Below, piece after piece: positions 1 to 5,670 of a stretch of 15,789 nucleotides of DNA. Source of the DNA: Candidatus Saccharimonadia bacterium (GTDB lineage Bacteria; Patescibacteriota; Saccharimonadia; Saccharimonadales; Saccharimonadaceae); contig JALRBE010000024.1 of the NCBI GenBank assembly GCA_023262335.1, forward strand, positions 1-15,789, given 5' to 3'. Position 1 is the first letter of the stretch, and each line of letters begins with the position of its first letter. Under the pieces are notes generated by a model. That model saw nothing but the letters and a program-made list of their open reading frames with translations, had not been told where the DNA came from and did no database searches. A program made the position numbers and the translations under genes.

Positions 1-131
1 TTCGCCTTTAACCACCCCCTCTGGGCGATTCTGGTGGCGGCCAGATATCGACCCGGCGGGGCGCTCCGCGGCCGCAACCCTTTTTCCCGGCTCGCGTCGA
101 GCGCCCCGCCCCCTCGCATCGCTTACCGCCC
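1..131. other. GC-rich structured region without a supported gene
   Basis: Two hairpins are visible. One is at 23-54: GGG-CGAT-TCTGG pairs with CCAGA-ATCG-CCC around the loop tggcgg, with one-base bulges. The second is an 11-bp perfect stem, GGCGGGGCGCT (55-65) with AGCGCCCCGCC (100-110), extended inward by CGCG/CGCG (67-70/93-96) and GCCG/CGGC (71-74/88-91). They lead into a terminator-like stem at 132-163. This could be the 3' part of a structured RNA whose start lies outside the window, or the tail of an upstream gene. I see none of the conserved core motifs of tmRNA, SRP RNA or RNase P RNA. Reading frames 1 and 2 are both open here only because the stretch is GC-rich, so they do not prove a gene. 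Confidence 0.35.
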
Positions 132-170
132 AGCCCCCGCTCGCCGTCATGGCCGCGGGGGCTTTTCCCT
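132..170 (+). terminator. Rho-independent terminator candidate upstream of dus
   Basis: A 9-bp perfect stem, AGCCCCCGC (132-140) with GCGGGGGCT (155-163), has a 14-nt loop and is followed by TTTCCCTT. The T tract is short. It would end a plus-strand transcript entering from the left edge and insulate dus. Confidence 0.6.
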
Positions 171-182
171 TGAAACCCACCA

Positions 183-191
183 TGTAATAAT
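183..191 (+). promoter_or_regulatory. Possible extended -10 of dus, very short leader
   Basis: TGT-AATAAT matches TGn-TATAAT at 5 of 6 positions. Transcription would start near 198, about 6 nt before the ATG at 204. No Shine-Dalgarno sequence is present in the interval, which fits a leaderless or near-leaderless mRNA. No -35 at a normal distance is visible (TTGAAA at 170-175 is too close). Confidence 0.35.
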
Positions 192-203
192 GAAAACGAA
201 CGA

Positions 204-1292
204 ATGAATACTATTTGGAACGACCTGCCACGACCGTTTTTTGTGCTTGCCCCCATGGAGGCAGTCACCGACGTGGTGTTCCGTCATGTCGTCGCCCAAG
301 CGGGCGCGCCCGACGTCTGGTTCACCGAATTCACGAACGCCACCGGCTGGGCGCACGCCGGCGACAAAGCCATCGGCGGCCGACTCATCAAAACCGATGA
401 CGAAAAGCCGATCATCGCCCAGCTATGGGGGAGCGATCCGGCCAGCATGGAAAAACTTGCCAAGCACTGCGCCGAGCTCGGATACGACGGCATCGACATC
501 AACATGGGCTGCCCCGACCAAAGCGCCATAAAATCAGGCGGTGGTTCGGGCATGATTTTGAACCCAGAAAACGCTGCTGCTATCATTGCGGCGGCCAAAA
601 CCAGCGGCCTGCCAGTCAGCGTCAAAACCCGGCTCGGGTACAGCAGGGTAGACGAATGGCACGACTGGATCAGCCACGTGCTGAGGCAAGACATCGTGAA
701 CTTCACCATTCATTTGCGCACCAAAAAAGAAATGAGTAAGGTGCCCGCGCACTTCGAACTGATCCCCGACATCAAAAAACTGCGCGACGACCTAGCGCCG
801 CATACGCTACTCACCATTAACGGCGATATTCTTGACCGCGCCCACGGGCTGGAACTCGTCGAAAAGTACGGCGTCGACGGCGTTATGATAGGGCGGGGCA
901 TATTCGCGAACCCGTTCGCGTTTGTAGCGGATACCACTAAGCGGGTGGCACGAGAATCCGAGCAACAAGAAGGAATCGTGAGCGATTCTTCGCCGTTGCT
1001 GAATCACAGTGTCAGGACCCGCGAGACGGCGACGCTACGTGATGATTCCGAAGGAATCAGCAACGACGCGAGCGGCGCCACGCAAATTATCAAAAAGCGC
1101 CTTAATCTCCTTCGTCTCCAGCTTGACCTTTACGACCAGTACGCAAACCAAACCGGCCGGCCGTTCGAAACGCTCAAACGATTCTTCAAGATTTACGTGC
1201 GCGACTTCGCCGATGCCAGCGAACTGCGCGACAAGCTGATGCACGCAAAAAGCACCGACGAAGTCCGCGACCTGCTTGATACGCTACAATAA
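204..1292 (+). CDS. dus: tRNA-dihydrouridine synthase (Dus family)
   Basis: This is an FMN enzyme that reduces uridine in the tRNA D-loop to dihydrouridine using NAD(P)H. The 362 residues show the family in order: LAPMEAVTD near residues 15-23 (FMN-binding strand), INMGCP with catalytic Cys103, SVKTRLG with Lys141, IHLRT with His170, NGDI at 206-209 and VMIGRG at 227-232, then the helical C-terminal tRNA-binding domain (RPFETLKRFFKIY). The start was chosen because it sits just upstream of the first conserved strand; there is no Shine-Dalgarno. The protein is longer than a typical Dus of about 320 residues. The excess is a polar, low-complexity stretch at about residues 248-293, between the barrel and the helical domain, encoded by palindrome-rich DNA (961-1064). 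The catalytic residues are intact, so it is probably functional. Which tRNA position it modifies cannot be told from sequence alone. Confidence 0.93.
   Translation: MNTIWNDLPRPFFVLAPMEAVTDVVFRHVVAQAGAPDVWFTEFTNATGWAHAGDKAIGGRLIKTDDEKPIIAQLWGSDPASMEKLAKHCAELGYDGIDINMGCPDQSAIKSGGGSGMILNPENAAAIIAAAKTSGLPVSVKTRLGYSRVDEWHDWISHVLRQDIVNFTIHLRTKKEMSKVPAHFELIPDIKKLRDDLAPHTLLTINGDILDRAHGLELVEKYGVDGVMIGRGIFANPFAFVADTTKRVARESEQQEGIVSDSSPLLNHSVRTRETATLRDDSEGISNDASGATQIIKKRLNLLRLQLDLYDQYANQTGRPFETLKRFFKIYVRDFADASELRDKLMHAKSTDEVRDLLDTLQ
961..1064. repeat. In-frame palindromic segment inside dus
   Basis: Nested inverted repeats: AGCAAC (961-966) with GTTGCT (995-1000); GAATCG (973-978) with CGATTC (983-988), loop TGAG; TGATTCC (1043-1049) with GGAATCA (1053-1059), loop GAA; and GTTGCTGA (995-1002) with TCAGCAAC (1057-1064). 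The segment encodes most of the extra polar stretch in the Dus protein and keeps the frame. It resembles in principle the coding palindromic elements known from Rickettsia (RPE). No second copy is seen in this window. Confidence 0.45.
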
Positions 1293-1317
1293 AAAACGCC
1301 CACATACATGGGCGCTT
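1291..1317 (-). terminator. Terminator of the plsC-side transcript
   Basis: The stem CGCCCA (1297-1302) with TGGGCG (1309-1314) has a 6-nt loop. Read on the minus strand it is followed by six T residues (AAAAAA at 1291-1296 on the plus strand), directly after the acyltransferase stop. On the plus strand only CTT follows, so it serves the minus strand better, though it lies between convergent genes. Confidence 0.65.
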
Positions 1318-1319
1318 AG

Positions 1320-2081
1320 CTAGAACCGGTCGGTCCGCCGTTGGCGTTTGCGGTAGTCCTCGTTGACGTACGGCACGCCCTGGTGAGCCGCGAGCAATTC
1401 CATGGCGTCACGGGCGCTCCGTTCGAGCGCATACTTGCGTAATCGCTCGATCTGCCGCCGTATCAAGTCGGTCCGCTTGGACTCCTCGATCTGCTCGACC
1501 GCGCGCAGGGCCCTGGACGGCTCGACGGTCACCGCGGGCAACAGCTTCACGATGATACGCCTGCGTCGCAGCCACCGGCGCCCGGGCTCGTTCGCTATGG
1601 CGGTGCCATGCAGCACGATTGGCAAGAGCGGAACGCCGGTATCGAGCGCGAGCTGGATCAGCCCGGTCTTGCCTTTGTACACCGCCCTGCCGTCGGTCCG
1701 CGTACCTTCCGGATGCAAAACCGGCGAGCCGCCGTCATCTATGACGCCGCGGAGCACCGTCAAAGCCGATTGTCCGCTGTCGCGGTCGTCACGGTCCACC
1801 GGCACGCCCGCTTGGCGCACAAGCCAACGAATGAACCGCTGCTTCAAATCGCCATCCTCGAAATACTCCGCCTTCGCCGGTATTTTCACCAAGCGGTGTC
1901 GCTCAAGAATCGCCAGAATGACGTACGAGTCGATGACTGCCGTATGCGCGGAGTAGGCGATGAACTGGCCCTTCGGAATCTCGCCCTCCACGCGCACAGG
2001 GAAATACCATCTGATCAGACGCCCGAGCGTCGCGTGCAGCCACCGATAACTGAGCGGCGGCTTTTTTCGTGTCGTCGCCAC
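1320..2081 (-). CDS. 1-acyl-glycerol-3-phosphate acyltransferase-like (PlsC family)
   Basis: Members transfer an acyl group from acyl-ACP or acyl-CoA to lysophosphatidate or related acceptors at the membrane. In 253 residues I see the HX4D catalytic motif HTAVID (His46, Asp51), the acceptor-phosphate motif HPEGTRTDG (Glu125 to Arg128), the preceding VPVDRD block and KGKTG followed by VPLLPIVLHGT, in the family order. A basic, aromatic N-terminus (RLIRWYFPVR) fits membrane association. The start is GTG at 2081 with AAGGGG a few bases upstream. A basic C-terminal helix and a KRQRR tail follow the catalytic domain. It lies just downstream of the coiled-coil/TM gene and convergent to dus. Whether it makes phosphatidic acid or modifies a scavenged lipid is unknown; such enzymes in small-genome bacteria may act on host-derived lysolipids (inference). 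Confidence 0.85.
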   Translation of the reverse strand: MATTRKKPPLSYRWLHATLGRLIRWYFPVRVEGEIPKGQFIAYSAHTAVIDSYVILAILERHRLVKIPAKAEYFEDGDLKQRFIRWLVRQAGVPVDRDDRDSGQSALTVLRGVIDDGGSPVLHPEGTRTDGRAVYKGKTGLIQLALDTGVPLLPIVLHGTAIANEPGRRWLRRRRIIVKLLPAVTVEPSRALRAVEQIEESKRTDLIRRQIERLRKYALERSARDAMELLAAHQGVPYVNEDYRKRQRRTDRF

Positions 2082-2138
2082 GATGCCCCTTACTGTAGGT
2101 ACGAACCCCGTTGGTCGTCACTCCAGTATACAATATGC

Positions 2139-3059
2139 CTAAAGGTTGAACATGCTCATGATGCCGGTCACGCCGCCAAGAAGCCCACTGGCGTTGCTCG
2201 TCAGGCCGCCCGTAAGGTCGAGTTGCGAACCAAGCGCGGTGAACGAGCTGAGGATCCCCGTGAGACTACCGAGCCCCTGCGTGCCGCTGGCATCACCAAG
2301 GCTGCCTCCGGCAAGACTAGTGGTCACTCCGACGACCGCCATCACCAAAGCCAGTACGATGGCCACCAACGACGCGAGCATCGACCCGATAGTCGTCATG
2401 ATCGTCTTGGCGTTGTCGAGTTGCGCTTGGGCGTTCGCGGCCGACTCTTTGGCGTCGGCCCCGTTCGCCGCGGAACAGTACGACGCGCCGCTATTGCCGT
2501 CAGCACAGCTTTTGACCTTCGTCACCTGGCCCTGCAGCTGATTCGCCGATGAGCGCATGCGGTCGAAGGCACCGGTCAAGCTTTCGACCGCCTTGGTCAT
2601 GCTTGCTTGCACCGAAACCGTTTGCGTCAGCTTGCTTTGGCTGTCGACCGCCTTCGCGATTTCCTGAGCCTCTTCGAGCGTGTCGGTGTCGTTGACTTTC
2701 TGCTTCAGTTCGCCGAGCTGCGTGATGTACTTTTGCGCGAGCTCCTTGGCCTTCTTTTTCGTATCCGGCGACACTTCGACGCTCAGATTCCTGCCGTTCA
2801 AGCTGTTCAGGCTCGCGTCGAGGCCTATGTTGTCAATGCGCACGTCGCTGTTCAGTTTCCTGAGTGTCGCTTGCAACTCGGCGGTGCGGCGATCGAGTTC
2901 CTTGGTGATCTTTTGTTTGAGCTGCTGCAGCTGGCGGGAATCTTGAGCGGACTGAGCGCTCGTCGTCAGTGCCATAGGGGAGTATACGGCTAGCAGAAGG
3001 CTCAGCAGCACCGCGGCAAGAACCCGGCGCACGGACATCGGCTTGACGGCCGCCTCCAT
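2139..3059 (-). CDS. Exported coiled-coil protein with C-terminal TM segment
   Basis: Not recognised by family. The 306 residues open with a signal-peptide-like stretch: basic SVRR, hydrophobic core about 13-31, and a possible cleavage after TTSA near residue 35. Long charged helices likely to form coiled coils follow at about 40-70 and 100-180. Two cysteines (Cys185, Cys195) flank a Gly/Ser-rich loop and could form a disulfide. A strong TM helix lies at about 222-247, and the last 55 residues are Gly/Ser/Leu-rich with little charge. The ATG at 3059 follows the stop of the upstream 97-residue gene by one base and has no separate Shine-Dalgarno. Met8 (3038) is an alternative start that would give a more ordinary signal peptide. 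The pairing with another small membrane protein suggests a cell-envelope role, perhaps a surface or junction component (inference). Confidence 0.75.
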   Translation of the reverse strand: MEAAVKPMSVRRVLAAVLLSLLLAVYSPMALTTSAQSAQDSRQLQQLKQKITKELDRRTAELQATLRKLNSDVRIDNIGLDASLNSLNGRNLSVEVSPDTKKKAKELAQKYITQLGELKQKVNDTDTLEEAQEIAKAVDSQSKLTQTVSVQASMTKAVESLTGAFDRMRSSANQLQGQVTKVKSCADGNSGASYCSAANGADAKESAANAQAQLDNAKTIMTTIGSMLASLVAIVLALVMAVVGVTTSLAGGSLGDASGTQGLGSLTGILSSFTALGSQLDLTGGLTSNASGLLGGVTGIMSMFNL

Positions 3060-3060
3060 G

Positions 3061-3354
3061 TCAGTCGCTCACTTTCACGGCGTTGTCGTCGTTCAAAGCG
3101 GCTTTCGCGGCCGCCCGGTCGGTATCGGCCTGCTTGACGGCCGCGTCGAGCACCGCCATGCTTTGCTTCACTTGGTCATTGGTTGCCACCGGCGCTTCTT
3201 CTGCCGTTTGGTCGTTCTGTTCGGCTGCTTGCTTGACGCCGCCAAGCGCCAGCGTAGCGACGATGACGACCACCACGGCAAGCACGCCAAAACTGACCGC
3301 TATCCAAAGTAGCATGCGATTCTTCCGTTTCGTCGGAACGTCAGCCGGATACAT
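3061..3354 (-). CDS. Small single-pass membrane protein
   Basis: Not recognised. It has 97 residues: a short basic N-terminus (KRKNR), one hydrophobic helix at about 14-38, and an Ala/Asp/Gln-rich acidic tail predicted to be helical. The charge pattern suggests the N-terminus is inside and the tail outside. The ATG is preceded by a strong GGGAGG Shine-Dalgarno. It is first in a two-gene unit with the coiled-coil/TM protein (1-nt gap), so the products probably act together. The function is unknown. Confidence 0.75.
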   Translation of the reverse strand: MYPADVPTKRKNRMLLWIAVSFGVLAVVVVIVATLALGGVKQAAEQNDQTAEEAPVATNDQVKQSMAVLDAAVKQADTDRAAAKAALNDDNAVKVSD

Positions 3355-3390
3355 GAATTCCTCCCGTTAATGACCTTGTCGTTGCGGTTA

Positions 3391-3420
3391 ATTTTAGCAC
3401 GCGCGCGAACGCAAGCACAA
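3391..3420 (-). promoter_or_regulatory. Extended -10 promoter for the 97-aa/306-aa membrane gene pair
   Basis: On the minus strand TGC-TAAAAT (TAAAAT at 3396-3391) is an extended -10, with TTGTGC 18 bp upstream as a weak -35. Transcription would start near 3384, giving a leader of about 30 nt that contains the GGGAGG ribosome site. The upstream part overlaps an imperfect hairpin around the stop codon of the preceding gene (3404-3430), which has no T tract. Confidence 0.5.
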
Positions 3421-3423
3421 GCG

Positions 3424-4293
3424 TTACGCGAGTACGGTTACCCGCATGCCAGGCCCGCACAGCACGCCGGCCGTGGCCAGGTTGTAGTAGAACATCGCCA
3501 CGCGCTTTTTATGCGCCTCGGCGTCATAGCCTGGCTCCGAAACGGCCTTCGCGCCTTCCAGGAAAGCCCATTCGTCGACGTTGAACGCCTCGTACTCGTC
3601 GCCGAACGCCGCACGCACCGCGTCGCGGTCGAGCGTCGTGCCTGGCCGGCGATTGATGACGGCAAGCACTTCCGTGTGCTCACCTTCGAGCACGTCCACG
3701 CGCCCGTCGTTTTCCTGCAACGCGCTAAGCAGTTCGTCGCCACCCGAAAACTCCGTCCGCTCGGCCGCGTTCTTCACGATCAACCCATGCGTTTCGTCGT
3801 CGATCTCATACGCCAGCAGCGATATCGCGACCTCGCGGAGCGTGTCGCCGTTCGCCGCGACGTACGCGTAAATGGCTGGTAACTTGTCGTTGGCACCGCA
3901 TCCGCTTGGCGCCCCATGGCAGTCCGCCGCGGTGTGGCCGCCAACGGCGCGCTCGGCCGCTTTCAGGTCGGCAAGCATGGCACGGAACTGCCCGCACGTA
4001 GAGCCGTCGTCCGCCTGGGCATAGCGCTTCGTCGTCAGGTCGTCCGCCACCATCAAACTCTCGCTGCCGCCTGCCGCGTTCGGGACCAACTCGCCCGAAG
4101 CGCCGAACCGCCCGTCTATGCAGGTACAGGGCAGGGTAACCGCCGTCGGCCGATGAAACTCTCCGCCGCCCACGCGCGCGGTAAACTCTTCGAGCCTGGC
4201 TTGTTGGCTGACTCCCGCCTGAATGGCGCCCGTGCCGATCGCTCCTAATTCAATGAATGCTGATTGTTGTGTCTCATCGGTTGCCGTCGCCAT
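3424..4293 (-). CDS. Putative zeta/beta-like (CDCA-type) carbonic anhydrase
   Basis: The 289-residue soluble protein has no signal peptide or TM segment. Its key block is CTCIDGRFG: Cys58-x-Asp60-x-Arg62 is the CxDxR signature in which beta and zeta (cadmium, CDCA-type) carbonic anhydrases place a metal-binding Cys and the Asp/Arg dyad. A second block, GGHTAADCHGAPSGCGANDK, supplies His120 and Cys132. The Cys58...His120...Cys132 order and spacing (62 and 12) is close to what I recall for diatom CDCA (about 52 and 10), and unlike classic beta enzymes, where the second pair is HxxC. I infer a Zn- or Cd-dependent CO2 hydratase fold, but overall similarity was not computed, and a non-catalytic relative is possible. 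It starts at ATG with AGGA upstream and is divergent from the 4448 gene. Confidence 0.5.
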   Translation of the reverse strand: MATATDETQQSAFIELGAIGTGAIQAGVSQQARLEEFTARVGGGEFHRPTAVTLPCTCIDGRFGASGELVPNAAGGSESLMVADDLTTKRYAQADDGSTCGQFRAMLADLKAAERAVGGHTAADCHGAPSGCGANDKLPAIYAYVAANGDTLREVAISLLAYEIDDETHGLIVKNAAERTEFSGGDELLSALQENDGRVDVLEGEHTEVLAVINRRPGTTLDRDAVRAAFGDEYEAFNVDEWAFLEGAKAVSEPGYDAEAHKKRVAMFYYNLATAGVLCGPGMRVTVLA

Positions 4294-4328
4294 GATTGTC
4301 GTCCTATTCGTATTTTTTAACCTTCATC

Positions 4329-4356
4329 ATTGTACTCCCATACTTGATCATTGCAA
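4329..4356 (-). promoter_or_regulatory. Promoter of the carbonic-anhydrase-like gene
   Basis: On the minus strand TTGCAA (4356-4351), a 16-bp spacer and TACAAT (4334-4329) read toward the ATG at 4293. It is back to back with the plus-strand promoter at 4368-4396; the two -35 elements are 11 bp apart, so one regulator bound here could affect both genes. Confidence 0.5.
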
Positions 4357-4367
4357 CCAACAATGTA

Positions 4368-4396
4368 TTTACTTTTTATGTTTTTTATGTTATAAT
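4368..4396 (+). promoter_or_regulatory. Promoter of the secreted 186-aa protein
   Basis: TTTACT (4368-4373), a 17-bp T-rich spacer and an extended -10, TG-T-TATAAT (4388-4396). The core sequence TATGTTATAAT recurs at 8512-8522, and TGTTATAAT also at 8161-8169. Confidence 0.7.
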
Positions 4397-4447
4397 GAAC
4401 TTATGGGCCACATCAGGCCTTTTTCGTTCCTACCATTGGAGGCACCC

Positions 4448-5008
4448 ATGCCCACCGAACCGATCGACGACTATCGAACACCCCTGTGGGGCAAGGTAAT
4501 CGCGCTCACCGCGGTCGCCGTGGCCGTTGCGTTCGCCGCAAGCGCCATCGTGCTGCTTGGCGCAGGCAAGGCCTACGCCGGACCGCATTACAGGCCGAGT
4601 ATCGACAGCTTCGTACCCGGTACCTTCGCCTGCGGCAGCCATGTGATTCCCAAGACCACTACGCGGGTCGCTGAGTTTTCGGCGAGCTACGACGGACCGT
4701 GGGACATGGACGTCTGGCTGGTCGAGTACATCGACGGCCGCGCGGTCAACGTCACTGGCGACGACATCGTCTCGGGCGTCAACCAGATCGAATACGACAC
4801 GCCCATGGTGCCGCTCTACGGCAGCACCAGCGTGACCGACAAGGTCCAGGAGGTCGTCATCCGGGTCGAAGGCATCCGTGCCGACCAAGAATTCGGCGTC
4901 TACGCCCGTTGGTCTCCCGACGGCATCGACCAGCCGCTCGAGCGCTGGTTCGGCTACCAAAAGGACAAATGCGGCGATCCGCTCCGACGATACCAGATCG
5001 GTCGGTAG
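4448..5008 (+). CDS. Small secreted protein, unknown function
   Basis: Not recognised. I chose the ATG at 4448 (186 aa) because TTGGAGG lies 5-11 nt upstream and a good promoter lies at 4368-4396; the frame is open further upstream, but that part covers the promoter. A hydrophobic segment at about residues 16-41 ends in AYA followed by Gly, a textbook signal-peptidase I site. The mature part, about 140 residues, is rich in beta-type sequence (DMDVWLVEYIDG, VQEVVIRVEGI, FGVYARWSPDG) and has two cysteines near its ends (in GTFACGS and KDKCGD) that could form a disulfide. It looks like a compact beta-sandwich secreted or surface protein. It is divergent from the carbonic-anhydrase-like gene and ends at a bidirectional terminator shared with atpC. 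Confidence 0.75.
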   Translation: MPTEPIDDYRTPLWGKVIALTAVAVAVAFAASAIVLLGAGKAYAGPHYRPSIDSFVPGTFACGSHVIPKTTTRVAEFSASYDGPWDMDVWLVEYIDGRAVNVTGDDIVSGVNQIEYDTPMVPLYGSTSVTDKVQEVVIRVEGIRADQEFGVYARWSPDGIDQPLERWFGYQKDKCGDPLRRYQIGR

Positions 5009-5010
5009 CC

Positions 5011-5089
5011 ATCAAAAGCCCCGCGAACACGGGCGTGAACCATGCGTTCACGAGCCTCGTTCGCGGGGCTGCTTTTATTGCTTCTTTAG
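5011..5089. terminator. Bidirectional terminator between the secreted-protein gene and atpC
   Basis: A long hairpin: AGCCCCGCGAAC (5017-5028) pairs perfectly with GTTCGCGGGGCT (5059-5070), and GTGAAC (5035-5040) with GTTCAC (5046-5051), with GGGC/GCCT pairing between them and a CATGC loop. It is followed by GCTTTTATTGCTTCTTT on the plus strand and by CTTTTGATGG on the minus strand. It therefore ends both convergent genes. Confidence 0.85.
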
Positions 5090-5092
5090 TAT

Positions 5093-5515
5093 CTAGCGAC
5101 GGTGGCGACGGCGAAGATCGGCGACCTTCAAACGTACCGCGTGACGGTCGACCAACTGCTTGGCTTTTTCGAGCTCGACTTGGTCTTTAGCGCCGTCCTT
5201 GAGCTTCAGCGCGCGCTCGAGCGCGGCCTTGCTTTCGGCTTCGATTATATCGTCACCGCTGTCGGCTTCGTCGACCAACACGCGCAGCGATTCAGGGGAT
5301 ACCTCGACCACGCCGCCGCTGATCGCGTAGTAATCAAGCTTGCCGTCGGCATCGCCTTTGGCACGTCGCACGGCGATGGCGCCTGGGACCGCCAGGCTCA
5401 CCAGCGGCTCATGCCCAGGAAACACGGCGATCTCGCCGGCAGCGGTCGGCAAAATCACCTCGTACACGTCTTCGTCGACTTTCGTGCCGAGCAAGGTAAC
5501 CAATTGGAAGTTCAT
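5093..5515 (-). CDS. atpC: ATP synthase F1 subunit epsilon, displaced from the atp operon
   Basis: Epsilon is part of the rotor stalk with gamma and can inhibit ATP hydrolysis. From Met at 5515 the 140-residue product begins MNFQLVTLLGTKVDEDVYEV and continues through AAGEIAVFPGHEPLVS, a good match to the family's N-terminal beta-sandwich (consensus LxIVTPEKxVYEGEV...GxxGVLPxHxPLvt). YYAISGGVVEVSP and VLVDEAD follow, then a C-terminal pair of charged helices ending in LRRRHRR. The frame stays open to 5572, but those residues are unlike the family, and the upstream ATG at 5524 lies inside the probable -10 box. The gene is separated from atpD by about 3.7 kb of plus-strand genes and has its own promoter, so its dose is set independently of the main operon. 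Identification is firm; the exact start is likely but not certain. Confidence 0.9.
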   Translation of the reverse strand: MNFQLVTLLGTKVDEDVYEVILPTAAGEIAVFPGHEPLVSLAVPGAIAVRRAKGDADGKLDYYAISGGVVEVSPESLRVLVDEADSGDDIIEAESKAALERALKLKDGAKDQVELEKAKQLVDRHAVRLKVADLRRRHRR

Positions 5516-5531
5516 TACCACCATTATAGCA
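5515..5531 (-). promoter_or_regulatory. Extended -10 promoter giving leaderless atpC mRNA
   Basis: On the minus strand TGC-TATAAT (TATAAT at 5528-5523) is followed by GGTGGTA and then ATG at 5515. Transcription starting 7-8 bases after the -10 box would begin at or next to the A of the ATG. There is no purine-rich Shine-Dalgarno, and the expected -35 position reads CCGGGC, so the promoter relies on the extended -10. Confidence 0.6.
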
Positions 5532-5604
5532 AACCTTTGCCGTGCGCCCGGGTTTTCGGTTTTGCCACCCAAGTAGCCATATGCTTTATATTAATATCAC
5601 TTTG

Positions 5605-5633
5605 TTGACTGCCTGAATAATACAGATTATTAT
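5605..5633 (+). promoter_or_regulatory. Promoter of the AAA+ ATPase gene
   Basis: TTGACT (5605-5610), a 17-bp spacer and TATTAT (5628-5633), reading into the GTG at 5671. The leader of about 30 nt contains CAGGAG at 5659-5664 as the ribosome site. Confidence 0.7.
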
Positions 5634-5670
5634 ATGTGTATCATCCACCCATTCAACACAGGAGTACATA

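Noticed and set aside
1..207. Plus-strand frame 1 open from the left edge to TGA at 205-207, overlapping the dus ATG by ATGA.
   Set aside because: Frame 2 is open as well to 188, the composition is Arg/Pro-rich as expected from GC-rich noncoding DNA, and a terminator-like hairpin lies inside it. The edge prevents a decision, so no CDS is called.
2125..2130. TATACT on the minus strand as a separate promoter for the acyltransferase gene.
   Set aside because: No -35 at a normal distance and the extended -10 spacing is off by one base; possible but too weak to list.
1608..2552. A 314-codon plus-strand open frame.
   Set aside because: It runs opposite both the acyltransferase and the coiled-coil gene and through the promoter-like gap between them; Arg/His-rich shadow.
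4223..4447. Upstream extension of the secreted-protein gene (start at 4223).
   Set aside because: It would cover the divergent promoter region and place a Cys-rich, AT-derived hydrophobic stretch before a normal signal peptide; the ATG at 4448 has a good ribosome site.
4296..4499. A hydrophobic 67-codon plus-strand frame.
   Set aside because: The hydrophobicity comes from AT-rich promoter DNA; no ribosome site, and it overlaps the real gene start.
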